From: Flavobacterium sp. TR2
GTDB lineage: Bacteria > Bacteroidota > Bacteroidia > Flavobacteriales > Flavobacteriaceae
Assembly: GCF_025252405.1 (NCBI RefSeq)
Contig: NZ_CP104307.1
Coordinates: 4,154,001 to 4,218,000, forward strand
Reading direction: 5' to 3'
DNA: 64,000 nt
This document shows positions 1 to 8,641 of this stretch, piece after piece. The position numbers and the translations under genes were made by a program. The notes beneath the pieces were generated by a model that had not been told where the DNA came from, made no database searches, and saw nothing but the letters and a program-made list of their open reading frames with translations. Numbering within the stretch: the stretch's first letter is position 1; every line of letters begins with the position of its first letter.

Positions 1-372
1 CTGCATAAAATCATCACCAAAAAAACCGATGAAGTTATTGCGAGTTTAAAGCGCTATAATGTAAAGGAAGAGCGCGAAAATCTTTTCCATCAATTTGATG
101 AAATCTTCTTGAAGCTCTTCCCGACATTTGTAACCGATTTCAATAATTTATTTCCAAACGATCATAAAAGTATTGTCAAAAAAGGCGAACTGCTGAATAC
201 CGAATTACGAATTTTTGCCTTGTACAGATTAGGAATTCAAGACAGCAGCCAAATGGCAGAATTTCTGGAACTTTCTGTAGCTACAATCTATACCTACAAA
301 ACCAGAATTAAAAGCAAATCTGATTTTAAAGATACTTTTGAGCAGAAAATTATGGAGATTAAGACGATCTAA
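1..372 (+). CDS. C-terminus of a DUF6377-like transcriptional regulator (partial)
   Basis: The reading frame is open from base 1 and stops at 372, so only the last 123 residues are present and the true start lies outside the window. The tail ([25 protein letters not shown]) looks like a helix-turn-helix recognition region, as in the LuxR-like end of large flavobacterial regulators with TPR sensor regions (DUF6377 type). A nucleotide-binding role is inferred from this tail only; the sensor part is not visible. It converges on the hydroxylase gene at 515 across a long inverted repeat. Confidence 0.55.
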   Translation: MHKIITKKTDEVIASLKRYNVKEERENLFHQFDEIFLKLFPTFVTDFNNLFPNDHKSIVKKGELLNTELRIFALYRLGIQDSSQMAEFLELSVATIYTYKTRIKSKSDFKDTFEQKIMEIKTI

Positions 373-397
373 GTTGTTAAGATGCTGAGATGCTAAG

Positions 398-512
398 TTT
401 TTTTTAGCCACGAATTCACGAATTTTTATTTAAAATGATACGTGAAATTTGTACGCAACAATTACGCGAATAGATATTAAAAAATAATTCGTGAATTCGT
501 GGCTAAAAAAAA
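398..512. repeat. Long inverted repeat between convergent genes, likely bidirectional terminator
   Basis: TTTTAGCCACGAATTCACGA near 402-421 is matched by its reverse complement near 486-508, with a T-run on the left and an A-run on the right. The arms are more than 20 bp and about 65 nt apart. It sits exactly between two converging stop codons (372 and 515), so it may terminate both. 'Cacgaattcacgaat' arms are the kind of dispersed palindrome seen in flavobacterial genomes. Confidence 0.6.
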
Positions 513-514
513 AA

Positions 515-1738
515 TTACTCCACAGATTCCAACTGCAAAATGGTATTTTGATAAATCGTACTTAATGAAAACAGTTGCTCAGCAAAAATCATAGCAGCAA
601 TTGGAACAAAGAAAAATGCGATTAAATCTTCTTCATATAGAAAGTAAGTCGAAATCATAGCTAAACGAGCATATTCCAGATAATAAATCCATTTGCGCTG
701 TTCTAATAAAGCACCACAATTAATTAAGGTGATAATTACAAAAGAAAGGACAAACATTTTATCATACAATTCTAAATAATCAAAATAATACGTAAAAATA
801 GTCAGAATCAAGGTGCAGATTCCTAATTGCACATAAAGGTAATTTTTAAATCGGAGCCTCTGGTTTGGAGCTGCTTTATCCTGCAGAAAACGTTTTTCCA
901 AAATCGGGCGAATATCCTGATCCATATCGGCTGGACTCCCAAAAACAGCATTCCATTTGGCTTTGAATCCGCTGGAGCGTTTCCATAATTCGTAGATTTC
1001 AAAATAGTAATGAAAATGCTGCCACAAAAAACTATAGCTTTTCAGCGGATGCGTTAATCCATATTTTGGTTTTTCTTCTTCGGTTTGGAAAGTTCCAAAA
1101 AGGCGATCCCAAAAGGTGAACATATCGCCATAATTTTTGTCTAGGTATTTTTCGTCAGAAGCATGATGCACTCCATGAACAGAAGGCGTTACGAAAACAT
1201 ATTCCAGCCATTTTATTTTTCCTATAAGCTGCGTATGCGTGAAGAACGAGTAAGCACCGTGCACAATCAGCATGGTAATGACCATACTTGGATGAAAACC
1301 AATTAGAGGCAGCACACACCAAAATCCAGTCCTAATAATCGCCTGAAATGTAGTAATTCTTGCCGCTGCGGTAAAATTAAATTCTTCGCTGTGATGATGG
1401 ACAATATGCGCCGCCCAGAAAAAATTGACTTCGTGCCCTAATCTGTGATACCAATACCAGACAAAATCGGTAGCGAGAATTAATCCGATCCAAACTAAAG
1501 CATTACTCGGAATCTCAAATATTCTATAATCGTCGTAAATCAAATAATACAACTGATAAAAACTGGCCGCAACAAATAAGTTAATCAATCGTTCTGCAAT
1601 TCCGATCGAGATATTGGAGACGGAACTTTCATAATTGAAAATTTCAGGCTTTTTTCTGCGTTGAGCAAGCTTATATTCCAAAAACAAAAAAAGAAAAAAG
1701 GCCGGCATGGCAAATGCTAGAAAATTGATGTTTTTCAT
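515..1738 (-). CDS. Sterol desaturase / fatty acid hydroxylase family membrane protein
   Basis: 407 residues. The di-iron histidine motifs of the fatty acid hydroxylase superfamily are all visible: HRLGH (98-102), H111 with HHH (114-116), and HGVHH (188-192). Hydrophobic segments at 5-20, 50-70, 80-97, 135-165 and several near the C-terminus indicate a polytopic inner-membrane protein. Family members insert or remove hydroxyl or double-bond functions on lipids (sterols, carotenoids, sphingolipids, alkylglycerols); the substrate here cannot be read from sequence. The extra C-terminal hydrophobic region after ~290 makes it longer than the minimal hydroxylase. Start chosen at ATG 1738, followed directly by a hydrophobic segment. 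Confidence 0.85.
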   Translation of the reverse strand: MKNINFLAFAMPAFFLFLFLEYKLAQRRKKPEIFNYESSVSNISIGIAERLINLFVAASFYQLYYLIYDDYRIFEIPSNALVWIGLILATDFVWYWYHRLGHEVNFFWAAHIVHHHSEEFNFTAAARITTFQAIIRTGFWCVLPLIGFHPSMVITMLIVHGAYSFFTHTQLIGKIKWLEYVFVTPSVHGVHHASDEKYLDKNYGDMFTFWDRLFGTFQTEEEKPKYGLTHPLKSYSFLWQHFHYYFEIYELWKRSSGFKAKWNAVFGSPADMDQDIRPILEKRFLQDKAAPNQRLRFKNYLYVQLGICTLILTIFTYYFDYLELYDKMFVLSFVIITLINCGALLEQRKWIYYLEYARLAMISTYFLYEEDLIAFFFVPIAAMIFAEQLFSLSTIYQNTILQLESVE

Positions 1739-1790
1739 TTAATATGATACTTTTCGATTCTAAAAATTTATGTATTGAGCAATTTAATTT

Positions 1791-1932
1791 TAACACATAG
1801 AAACATAGATTTTCATTACTTCTGCTTGAGATTACAAAAAAAGCAAGCTTTAACACACATATATAGCTATGTGTATTGAAATTAGTGAAACGCCTTTTTC
1901 TAAACTTGCAAAGACTATGTTTCTATGTGTTA
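1791..1932. repeat. 18 bp inverted repeat in the 1739-2059 intergenic gap
   Basis: Bases 1791-1808 (taacacatagaaacatag) and 1915-1932 are exact reverse complements, with about 106 nt between. No convincing gene lies in the 320 bp gap between the hydroxylase start and the dehydrogenase stop. The arms resemble dispersed flavobacterial palindromic repeats; a function in termination or as a non-autonomous element is unproven. Confidence 0.5.
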
Positions 1933-2059
1933 GAATTTCAACTCACGAGTTAAAAATTATACTTAACCGCACAAACGAAAAAGACATTTCCATCAATTAC
2001 GTTTTTAGCAGACAAAAAACGCAATCAACGAAAATGACCTTTTACGAAGTAAACCTGAT

Positions 2060-3346
2060 TTAATTCTGCTTAAACAAAGGAGCTTCCAGCGCCACTTCCT
2101 TAACCGATTGTGTTTCGGCTACTTTCTTCAAAGCAATAATATAAGCGGCAATACGAGGCGTTACATTGTGTTTTACTGCCACTCTAAAAACAGTTTCAAA
2201 ACCTTTCTCTAATATATCCTCCAGACGTTTATTAATCTGATGAATTCTCCAAGACTCCAAAAGCGAATTCTGAAGCCATTCGAAATAAGAAACGGTTACA
2301 CCGCCCGCATTGGCTAAAATATCAGGAACAACTAATATATTTTTCTCATGCAGAATCTGATCTGCATCTGAAGCAACTGGACCATTGGCGCCTTCAACAA
2401 TAATTCTGGCTTGAATATCGCCTGCATTTTTCTGCGTAATTACATCTTCTTTAGCCGCAGGAATTAGAACATCGACATCCAAAAGCAATAAATCTTCATG
2501 TTTTATGGCAACCGAATTCGGGTATCCTTTTATGGTTCTATTATTCAAATTGTAATATAAAATCAGTTCTGGAATATTAATCCCGTTCGGGTTGTAAAAC
2601 GCTTCAGAAACGTCGCTCACGGCTACAACTTTCACTCCTTTTTCATGCAGGAACAAGGCAGAATGCAATCCGACATTTCCAAATCCTTGAATTGCCGCAG
2701 TAGCTCTTGCCGGTCTGATCTTTAATTTTTGAAGAGCCAAAATCGTAATAATGCTTACCCCTCTTCCCGTTGCCTCTACTCTGCCTAGAGATCCTCCCGA
2801 ATGAAGATGCTTTCCTGTAACTACTGCATGAATAGGCCTTCCGTGCAGTATTGAAAACTCATCCATCAGCCAGCCCATTTCGTCTGGACCTGTTCCCATA
2901 TCTGGTGCAGGAACATCTTTTTCCGGTCCAAAAATATCTGATAAAGCTTTTGTGTACGCTCTTGTAATTTTTTCTAATTCTGTTTTAGAATGATTTCTAG
3001 GATCGCAAATAATGCCGCCTTTTGCTCCACCAAACGGAATTCCAGTTACAGCAGATTTCCAGGTCATCCAGGCGGCAAGTGCTTTCACTTCATCCAAATT
3101 AACAGCGGTGTCGTAACGAATTCCGCCCTTTGAAGGCCCTAAAGCCGTGTTGTGAATGACACGATATCCTTCAAAATTTTGAACGTTTCCGTTGTCTAAA
3201 GTAATAGAAAAGTTTACCGTGATTTGTTTTTCAGGACACTGCAGCTTTTGTTTAATCGAATCATCTAAATTCAAAATGTCTGCAGCAATATTAAAGCGAT
3301 CAATCATAGATTGAAACGGATTGTGTTTTATAATTTCTGAACTCAT
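2060..3346 (-). CDS. Glu/Leu/Phe/Val dehydrogenase, probably glutamate dehydrogenase
   Basis: 428 residues, the usual length of bacterial hexameric glutamate dehydrogenases. It interconverts glutamate with 2-oxoglutarate plus ammonium using NAD(P)H in the cytoplasm. The substrate loop PFGGAKGGI carries the catalytic lysine (K109); KGGIRYD lies at ~73-79; the Rossmann fingerprint GFGNVG is at 221-226, followed by VVAVSD. The C-terminal SYFEWLQN segment is typical of the GDH group. The upstream 330 nt is unusual, with two tiny Cys-Cys ORFs flanking an intrinsic terminator, which suggests leader control. Distinction from leucine dehydrogenase rests on length and the KGGIRYD/SYFEWLQN signatures; NAD versus NADP use cannot be told. 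Confidence 0.88.
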   Translation of the reverse strand: MSSEIIKHNPFQSMIDRFNIAADILNLDDSIKQKLQCPEKQITVNFSITLDNGNVQNFEGYRVIHNTALGPSKGGIRYDTAVNLDEVKALAAWMTWKSAVTGIPFGGAKGGIICDPRNHSKTELEKITRAYTKALSDIFGPEKDVPAPDMGTGPDEMGWLMDEFSILHGRPIHAVVTGKHLHSGGSLGRVEATGRGVSIITILALQKLKIRPARATAAIQGFGNVGLHSALFLHEKGVKVVAVSDVSEAFYNPNGINIPELILYYNLNNRTIKGYPNSVAIKHEDLLLLDVDVLIPAAKEDVITQKNAGDIQARIIVEGANGPVASDADQILHEKNILVVPDILANAGGVTVSYFEWLQNSLLESWRIHQINKRLEDILEKGFETVFRVAVKHNVTPRIAAYIIALKKVAETQSVKEVALEAPLFKQN

Positions 3347-3399
3347 AATATATAGTTTTAGGTTTGGGTTATCTTTTTATATTTAATTGATCTTCTGTG

Positions 3400-3501
3400 C
3401 TAGAGAAGTTGATTTCTATTTAATTCTTCCTTTTTAATGCAACACGGAATTTTAATCTGGCAGCAGCGCATCAAAATTTTCATATTTCTATTGGTTCTCA
3501 T
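3400..3501 (-). CDS. Small Cys-Cys ORF (33 aa) directly upstream of the dehydrogenase
   Basis: ATG at 3501 and TAG at 3400-3402 give 33 residues with two adjacent-cysteine pairs (MRCCQIKIPCCIKK). It lies 53 nt upstream of the dehydrogenase ATG and just after the hairpin at 3530-3555 on the same strand. The double CC arrangement recurs in the ORF at 3589-3678. It could be a leader peptide or a true small protein. No Shine-Dalgarno is expected in this phylum, so expression cannot be judged. Confidence 0.4.
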   Translation of the reverse strand: MRTNRNMKILMRCCQIKIPCCIKKEELNRNQLL

Positions 3502-3529
3502 ATCTTGATTTTTTAACGATTCAAAAAAA

Positions 3530-3555
3530 AGCCTTTCATGGTGCAATGAAAGGCT
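3530..3555 (-). terminator. Intrinsic terminator / attenuator candidate in the dehydrogenase leader
   Basis: Perfect 10 bp stem AGCCTTTCAT/ATGAAAGGCT with a 6 nt loop and an eight-base U-run on the minus strand; an A-run on the other side makes it usable in both directions. On the minus strand it separates the first Cys-Cys ORF from the second and from the dehydrogenase, the position expected of an attenuator. Alternatively it simply ends transcripts coming from the transporter gene at 3801. Confidence 0.65.
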
Positions 3556-3588
3556 AAAAAAAAAAATAACTAACAAGTACTTTCTCTA

Positions 3589-3678
3589 TTAACGCCATTT
3601 CAAAACGTGATTCGTCATGCAGCACATCGCAAAGCAGCATGGAAAAGACGTTCTTATATTTTGACTAAAGTTTTTCAT
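3589..3678 (-). CDS. Small Cys-Cys ORF (29 aa), possible leader peptide
   Basis: ATG at 3678 to TAA at 3589 gives 29 residues containing PCCFAMCCM: two cysteine pairs in tandem. A TANNTTTG-like box (TAGCTTTG, 3686-3693 on the minus strand) lies 7 nt before the ATG, so a transcript could begin almost at the start codon, but no -33 TTTG is visible at the right distance. Twenty bases after its end region, the A/T-run and terminator hairpin begin. The gene arrangement is that of a translated leader followed by a terminator. Confidence 0.4.
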   Translation of the reverse strand: MKNFSQNIRTSFPCCFAMCCMTNHVLKWR

Positions 3679-3800
3679 TGTTGAGACAAAGCTACAAAAA
3701 TATATTTATAAATTCTATAGAATTAGTAGAGTTAATTTAAAACAATTTTCATTTTCTCACAAAAACAGCTGTAAACTAACGGATTATGCTTTTAAAAAAT

Positions 3801-4655
3801 TTACTGCAATTGAGAAAAAAAGATAAAAACGACAGCTATAAGAGCCAAAAGAAGTCCAAAAATATTGATTCTAGATAATTTTTCTTTGAAGAAAAAAGCT
3901 CCAATGACCGTTCCCAAAACAATTACTCCCATATTCATCCCAGCAAAAACAGTTGACGGATTTTCTGCAAATGCTTTATGGGCTTTTAAATAGAATAAAA
4001 TATTGCAGAAATTAAAAACGCCAACCAATATTCCGAACGGGATGCTTTTTACTGTAAAATTTTCTTTTGTTACGAATAACTTATACACCACTATTAAAAC
4101 AGAAACAGCAAAAGCTATTAGGAAAACAAAAAACAGCGATGTTGTATATGGAACAACTGTATATAAAGCTATTTTCTTAAAAAGAATGTCTACGATGCCA
4201 AAACCAAACAGAACCATTGCAGGATAAATCCATTTATTTTCAGTATTATCTGATGGCTTTCTTAGTATAAATAAAAGTGCTGCAAAACCTACCAAAACTC
4301 CAATTATTTTATAGGTATTAAAAGCTTCATTAAATAACAGCCAAGCTGCGAGAATTGGAATAAAGAGCGACAATCTTTGCGCTGCATCGGTTTTGGCAAT
4401 TCCCATAAATTTTATCGAAAGCGCAAGAAACAAAAACACAATCGGAAGCAGGATTCCCACAGCGGTATAAATTCCTAAAGGCGCGTTATTATCTAATTCA
4501 TTAAGATTTGGACTAAAAGTGAAATAGCAAAGGGCGATTGCTGCTATATAATTGAATGAAATTATCTGAGAAGGATTGGCATTGTATTTTCTTGAAATTT
4601 TGAATATAACGCCAACTGTAACACTGCATAAAATGCTTAAAATAAGGAACAACAT
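3801..4655 (-). CDS. EamA/DMT-family membrane transporter
   Basis: 284 residues with about ten evenly spaced hydrophobic helices, arranged as two repeats of five, which is the drug/metabolite transporter (EamA) architecture. AAQRLSLFIPILAAWLLFNEAF (~90-111) and the matching C-terminal GTVIGAFFFKEKLS (~251-264) are the conserved ends of the two EamA repeats. It acts in the inner membrane as an exporter or importer of small metabolites; the substrate is unknown. It is a single gene with no obvious operon partner. Confidence 0.85.
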   Translation of the reverse strand: MLFLILSILCSVTVGVIFKISRKYNANPSQIISFNYIAAIALCYFTFSPNLNELDNNAPLGIYTAVGILLPIVFLFLALSIKFMGIAKTDAAQRLSLFIPILAAWLLFNEAFNTYKIIGVLVGFAALLFILRKPSDNTENKWIYPAMVLFGFGIVDILFKKIALYTVVPYTTSLFFVFLIAFAVSVLIVVYKLFVTKENFTVKSIPFGILVGVFNFCNILFYLKAHKAFAENPSTVFAGMNMGVIVLGTVIGAFFFKEKLSRINIFGLLLALIAVVFIFFSQLQ

Positions 4656-4771
4656 AAATTTATATTTGGATTGTAAAAGTACAGCATTAGTAATGAAAAA
4701 GATTCAGCCGGTTTTGAAAAACACGGTAGACCAGATTAAAATTATCCTTCAAACACATAGAGTCACTCCTA

Positions 4772-4877
4772 CTTGTCTTCCTGAACGAAGTCGAAGGACG
4801 CAAGTAGCTCCTTACAGCATTTCGCCAATCTTTGTCGAGTTTCTAGCGTATCCTTCGACTTCGCTCAGGATGACAAG
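4772..4877. repeat. Flavobacterial dispersed palindromic repeat
   Basis: The arm at 4772-4798 (…GAACGAAGTCGAAGGA) pairs with 4851-4877 (TCCTTCGACTTCGCTCAGGA…) with two mismatches in 27. A fragment of the same element recurs at about 6463-6492 (CTTCGACTTTGCTCAGCGTGAC). This resembles REP-like dispersed repeats. No gene is supported between 4656 and 4905. Confidence 0.6.
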
Positions 4878-4905
4878 CAGCTATCAAGATATGTGTTAAA
4901 AAAAC

Positions 4906-4937
4906 AAACCCAACAGACTTCAATAGCTGTCGGGTTT
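4906..4937 (-). terminator. Terminator of the AAA+ ATPase gene
   Basis: AAACCCAACAG (4906-4916) pairs with CTGTCGGGTTT (4927-4937) with one mismatch. On the minus strand it is followed by GTTTTTTT and lies 22 nt after the ATPase stop codon. Confidence 0.75.
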
Positions 4938-4959
4938 AACTTTATTCTTAAATATCGTT

Positions 4960-6423
4960 TTAGAACTTACTGATATAACTTCCGTAAATATCTCTAAACT
5001 GATTTCCTTTTGCAAATCGGTCTTTGCTCAATTTTTTATATTCGACCAATCCCCAGAGAATGAATTCCTTCATAAAATATTGATCATCTTTTGCCAATTG
5101 AGGCTGATATTTTTTTAATAAATCATCTAACGGCGCAACTTCGTCCAAAATACTTTTGTATTCTGCATCAGAGGCATCATCTAATAATTCAAAACCGCTT
5201 TCCGCGAAAAACCATTCCACGATATCAGAATAGGGCGTTTTTTCGTCTGGTTTTTCCAATTTTTCAATCTTAGGGAAGTATTCAGGAAATAATGTTCGAA
5301 TTGCAGACCCAATTAGGCTTTCAGCTACAACATTTGCCCCCTCCTGCTCTCCTTCATAAACCAATTCTACTTTTCCGGTAATCGCTGGAATGATTCCAAT
5401 AAAATCTGATAAACGTAAAGTTGTTATTGAAGCTCCAGAAATTAGCGCTCGGCGTTCGGCAGTACTAATTAAATTTTCGAATGCCGTGATGCTCATTCTC
5501 GCACTAACTCCACTTTTATTATCAATATATTCGCTTTCACGCGCTTCAAAACTTATCTGTTCTAAAATATCTCTGGCCAAACTCGGAATGTAAACAACAT
5601 CAGTCTGATTTCTGTCTAATTTGGATTCCTGTTCTGTTATCGTTCTTGCAATCTCGATGCTTTCTGGATAATGTGTCAGAATCTGAGAACCGATTCTGTC
5701 TTTTAAAGGCGTCACAATGCTTCCTCTATTGGTATAATCTTCTGGATTTGCAGTGAAAACAAACTGCATATCCAAAGGCATTCTGAGTTTAAAACCTCTA
5801 ATCTGAATATCGCCTTCCTGCAGAATATTAAATAATGCCACTTGAATTCTTGCTTGTAAATCTGGCAATTCGTTAATTACAAAAATGCAGCGATTGGCTC
5901 TCGGAATCATTCCGAAGTGAATTACGCGGTCGTCTGCATACGATAATTTAAGATTTGCGGCTTTTATAGGATCAACATCTCCAATTAGATCAGCAACTGT
6001 TACGTCTGGAGTTGCCAGTTTTTCGAAGAAACGTTCGCTTCTATGCAGCCATGCAATTGGAGTTTCATCACCTTTTTCTGCAATTAAATCTTTTGCAAAA
6101 CGAGAAATCGGATTTAACGGATCGTCATTAATCTCTGAACCTCCAACATACGGAATGTATTCATCTAATAACTCAACCATTTTGCGCGCCAAACGCGTTT
6201 TAGCCTGTCCGCGAAGCCCTAGTAAATTGATATTATGGCGAGATAAAATTGCTCTTTCCAATTCGGGAATAACAGTATTTTCAAATCCGTGAACCCCTTC
6301 AAAAACAGGTTTTCCCGATTTGATTTTTTCGCGAAGATTATTTCGCAATTCATCTTTAATGCTTGTACTTTTATATCCAGCGGCTTTTAATTGACCTAAT
6401 GTCTTTATAGTATTTATTTCCAT
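4960..6423 (-). CDS. AAA+ ATPase of the magnesium-chelatase/MoxR-like group
   Basis: 487 residues. The Walker A region GLRGQAKT is at 69-76, Walker B CIFVINE at 179-185, and sensor-like FVFTANPEDYTNRG at ~220-233, with the inserted helices characteristic of the Mg-chelatase ChlI/BchI and MoxR/RavA clade. These ATPases form hexamers and act with a von Willebrand factor A partner to remodel or insert metal into a target. That partner is the next gene upstream on the same strand (6561-7679), 137 nt away. The pair is probably a non-photosynthetic chelatase-like chaperone; the target is unknown. The mechanistic role is inferred from family and neighbour. Confidence 0.85.
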   Translation of the reverse strand: MEINTIKTLGQLKAAGYKSTSIKDELRNNLREKIKSGKPVFEGVHGFENTVIPELERAILSRHNINLLGLRGQAKTRLARKMVELLDEYIPYVGGSEINDDPLNPISRFAKDLIAEKGDETPIAWLHRSERFFEKLATPDVTVADLIGDVDPIKAANLKLSYADDRVIHFGMIPRANRCIFVINELPDLQARIQVALFNILQEGDIQIRGFKLRMPLDMQFVFTANPEDYTNRGSIVTPLKDRIGSQILTHYPESIEIARTITEQESKLDRNQTDVVYIPSLARDILEQISFEARESEYIDNKSGVSARMSITAFENLISTAERRALISGASITTLRLSDFIGIIPAITGKVELVYEGEQEGANVVAESLIGSAIRTLFPEYFPKIEKLEKPDEKTPYSDIVEWFFAESGFELLDDASDAEYKSILDEVAPLDDLLKKYQPQLAKDDQYFMKEFILWGLVEYKKLSKDRFAKGNQFRDIYGSYISKF

Positions 6424-6560
6424 TGTGTTGAAATATAGATTTTGTTATTTATTGATTTGCGCTTCGACTTTGCTCAGCGTGACAATCGATGTGTTAGACG
6501 CACTGCAGTGCGTCTCTACAAAAAAAACTTTGAACCTTTGTCCCTCAGAACCTCTGTCCC

Positions 6561-7679
6561 TTATTTAATTCTCTTCTTCCTATTTGCCTCATAATCCTCA
6601 AAAATCATTTCTCCCAAACCTTTAATTCCGGTATAAAATGCTTTTCCTTGGTTAGCCTCCGTAAACTGATTCACAAAACGCTGTAAATATGGATCTCTAG
6701 CAATCATAAAAGTCGTAATCGGAATATGAAGTTTTCTTGCCTGCTGTGCCTGAGTATAGCATTTATCGACAATGTATTCATCCAATCCGTTACTATTCAT
6801 ATAATAAGAACCATCGCGCTCCCGAACACAGCTTGGTTTTCCGTCAGTGATCATAAAAATCTGCTTATTGGTATTGCGTTTTCTTCGCAGAATATCCATC
6901 GCCAATTGCAAGCCCGCAACTGTATTGGTATGATAAGGCCCAACTTGCAAATAAGGCAGATCTTTGATAGGAATTGTCCAGGCATCATTGCCGAAAACTA
7001 AAATATCAAGGGTATCTTTCGGGTATCTTGTCGTAATTAACTCAGCCAAGGCCATAGCTACTTTTTTAGCAGGAGTGATACGATCTTCGCCATACAAAAT
7101 CATACTATGGCTAATGTCAATCATCAAAACTGTGCTCATTTGGGCTTTGTACTGAGCATCTTCTACGATCAAATCGTTTTCAGTCAGCATAAAACTTTCG
7201 ACACCATTATTGACTTGTGCATTTCGAAGACTTTCAGTCAACGAGATTCTCTCTAAACTGTCGCCAAAATTATATTCGCGGAATTCTCCTGTATGCTCAT
7301 CGCCGCTTCCAGCATATTTTGTTTTATGATTTCCGTTTCCAGATTTTTTCAAATTTCCAAAAATCTGGTCTAAAGCCTGCTGTCTGATCGCTCTTTCGGT
7401 TTTTGCCGTAATGCCAAAACCAGAACTTCCATCGCCTTTTACTTCATCTCTGATGTATCCTTTTTTCTTAAGATCTTCGATAAAATCGTCGATAGTATAA
7501 TTTTCGTCTGTAAGTTTGTATTCTTTGTCCAGTTCCCGAAGCCAACTGATGGCTTCATCAAAATCGCCCGAAGTATGGGTGATCAACTCTTTAAAAATCG
7601 TAAAAAGTTTGTCAAACGGAGACTGAAAAGGAGCTTCGTAAGTCTTAAAATAAAAGCCTTTTTTAAATTCGTTTTTCAT
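6561..7679 (-). CDS. VWA-domain protein, partner of the AAA+ ATPase
   Basis: 372 residues. The C-terminal half is a von Willebrand factor A domain with the MIDAS motif DISHS (188-192) and the later TDGKPS (~278-283). The N-terminal half is helical and contains a Gly-rich linker around 84-90 and 114-127. Proteins of this shape (BchD/CoxE-like) bind a divalent metal through the MIDAS and couple to a MoxR/ChlI ATPase. Order on the strand is VWA first, then ATPase. There is no signal peptide, so it is cytoplasmic. Start ATG 7679 is preceded by AT-rich intergenic DNA. Confidence 0.85.
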   Translation of the reverse strand: MKNEFKKGFYFKTYEAPFQSPFDKLFTIFKELITHTSGDFDEAISWLRELDKEYKLTDENYTIDDFIEDLKKKGYIRDEVKGDGSSGFGITAKTERAIRQQALDQIFGNLKKSGNGNHKTKYAGSGDEHTGEFREYNFGDSLERISLTESLRNAQVNNGVESFMLTENDLIVEDAQYKAQMSTVLMIDISHSMILYGEDRITPAKKVAMALAELITTRYPKDTLDILVFGNDAWTIPIKDLPYLQVGPYHTNTVAGLQLAMDILRRKRNTNKQIFMITDGKPSCVRERDGSYYMNSNGLDEYIVDKCYTQAQQARKLHIPITTFMIARDPYLQRFVNQFTEANQGKAFYTGIKGLGEMIFEDYEANRKKRIK

Positions 7680-7785
7680 AATTCTAAAATTACATCTTTT
7701 TGGAATTATGAAAAACGAATCGTTTATTAATTTTTAGTTAAAATATTTAACCAAAAATCTCAACTAACAGTGTTAGATATAATAA

Positions 7786-8184
7786 TTATTCAAACTTTCC
7801 ATCCAAATAATACCAAGCTTCATTCTCGAATTTAAAAGTAGAAAATTCATAGTGCACTTGCGGTTTATTATCCGAATCTAAAAAATAGGCTTTGAATTCT
7901 ACTGTGTTTTGAGAAAAACTCAAAATTTCCAGCTTCTGCCATTTATTGGAAACCGCCCATCTTAAAATTTCAGGTTTCGAATAATATTTTCTTTCTGAAA
8001 AATAAGTTGTTTCTATTAAATAATCGGCATTGTGGGTTGCATATGCTGAATATCTGGAACGCATTAAGGCTAATGCTGAAGGCGCTTTTTGGGTGCCATT
8101 CAGATACAATCCGCAGCAATTCTCAAAAAGCAATCCTGTATCGCAGCAACATTTTTTACTCTCCATCGACTGGTTCTTCTCCAT
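7786..8184 (-). CDS. ychJ: YchJ-family SEC-C motif protein
   Basis: 132 residues. The N-terminal cysteine cluster CCCDTGLLFENCCG (~12-25) is a SEC-C-like zinc-binding motif, followed by SALALMRSRYSAYATHNADYL, the signature of the YchJ family with an NTF2-like fold. The biochemical role of the family is not established. The first ATG (8184) overlaps the preceding gene (8156-8389) by 29 bp; a second ATG at 8166 is an alternative and would leave an 11 bp overlap. The two genes are therefore probably translationally coupled. Confidence 0.8.
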   Translation of the reverse strand: MEKNQSMESKKCCCDTGLLFENCCGLYLNGTQKAPSALALMRSRYSAYATHNADYLIETTYFSERKYYSKPEILRWAVSNKWQKLEILSFSQNTVEFKAYFLDSDNKPQVHYEFSTFKFENEAWYYLDGKFE

Positions 8185-8389
8185 TAATTTTTACATGAAG
8201 CTGATTTAACAAAACTTGATAACGAGTGATTTCTCTCACTTCTTCATCCTCTTCAGCAAAATCAATCATTTCGTCAAGCGTTTCGCTTACTTCCAACAAT
8301 TTGTTGTTTGCTTCTCTGTCATTTTTCGCCGCGATCAAATCAATGATTTCCTGTACGTTTGCTTTTAGTGTTTCGAATTTACTATTCAT
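8156..8389 (-). CDS. Small acidic helical protein of unknown function
   Basis: 77 residues, rich in Glu/Asp and predicted helical (LKANVQEIIDLIAAKNDREANNKLLEVSETLDEMIDFAEEDEEVREITRYQVLLNQLH). No domain recognised. It overlaps the 5' end of ychJ on the same strand, and its coding pattern is consistent with a real gene. A structural or adaptor role is possible but not shown. Confidence 0.6.
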   Translation of the reverse strand: MNSKFETLKANVQEIIDLIAAKNDREANNKLLEVSETLDEMIDFAEEDEEVREITRYQVLLNQLHVKINGEEPVDGE

Positions 8390-8401
8390 TTGTTTATTGT
8401 T

Positions 8402-8487
8402 TGTTTCAAGTTTCAGGTTTCAAGTTTCAGGTTTCAGGTTTCAAGTTCGCTGCGTTAACTTGTAACGTGAAACTTGAAACCTGAAAC
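8402..8487. repeat. GTTTCAAG/GTTTCAGG short tandem repeat with palindromic end
   Basis: Iterated 8-mers (gtttcaag, tttcaggt) run from 8402 to 8447 and are mirrored by their reverse complement at 8466-8487 (gtgaaacttgaaacctgaaa), so the transcript could fold into a long hairpin. The same iterated 8-mer reappears at about 9523-9579. It fills the gap between two minus-strand genes. Confidence 0.6.
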
Positions 8488-8494
8488 AAATATT

Positions 8495-8641
8495 TTACTC
8501 TTCGTTTTTACTTTCGTTGTACTTCTTTACTATTTCTTTGAGCTTTTCTTTTCTTGCAATTTCGGCTTGTTTGGCTTTTGCCTGGGCTTTATGCAATTTA
8601 TCATTATGCTTTTTGATATTTTTCTCGTTATTGCGTCCCAT
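8495..8641 (-). CDS. Small Lys-rich helical protein (48 aa)
   Basis: ATG at 8641 overlaps the TAA of the upstream gene by one base (TAATG) and the ORF stops at 8495. The product is 48 residues, highly charged and coiled (MGRNNEKNIKKHNDKLHKAQ…), with no domain recognised. The stop/start overlap with the 180-residue gene argues for a genuine, translationally coupled gene. Confidence 0.55.
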   Translation of the reverse strand: MGRNNEKNIKKHNDKLHKAQAKAKQAEIARKEKLKEIVKKYNESKNEE

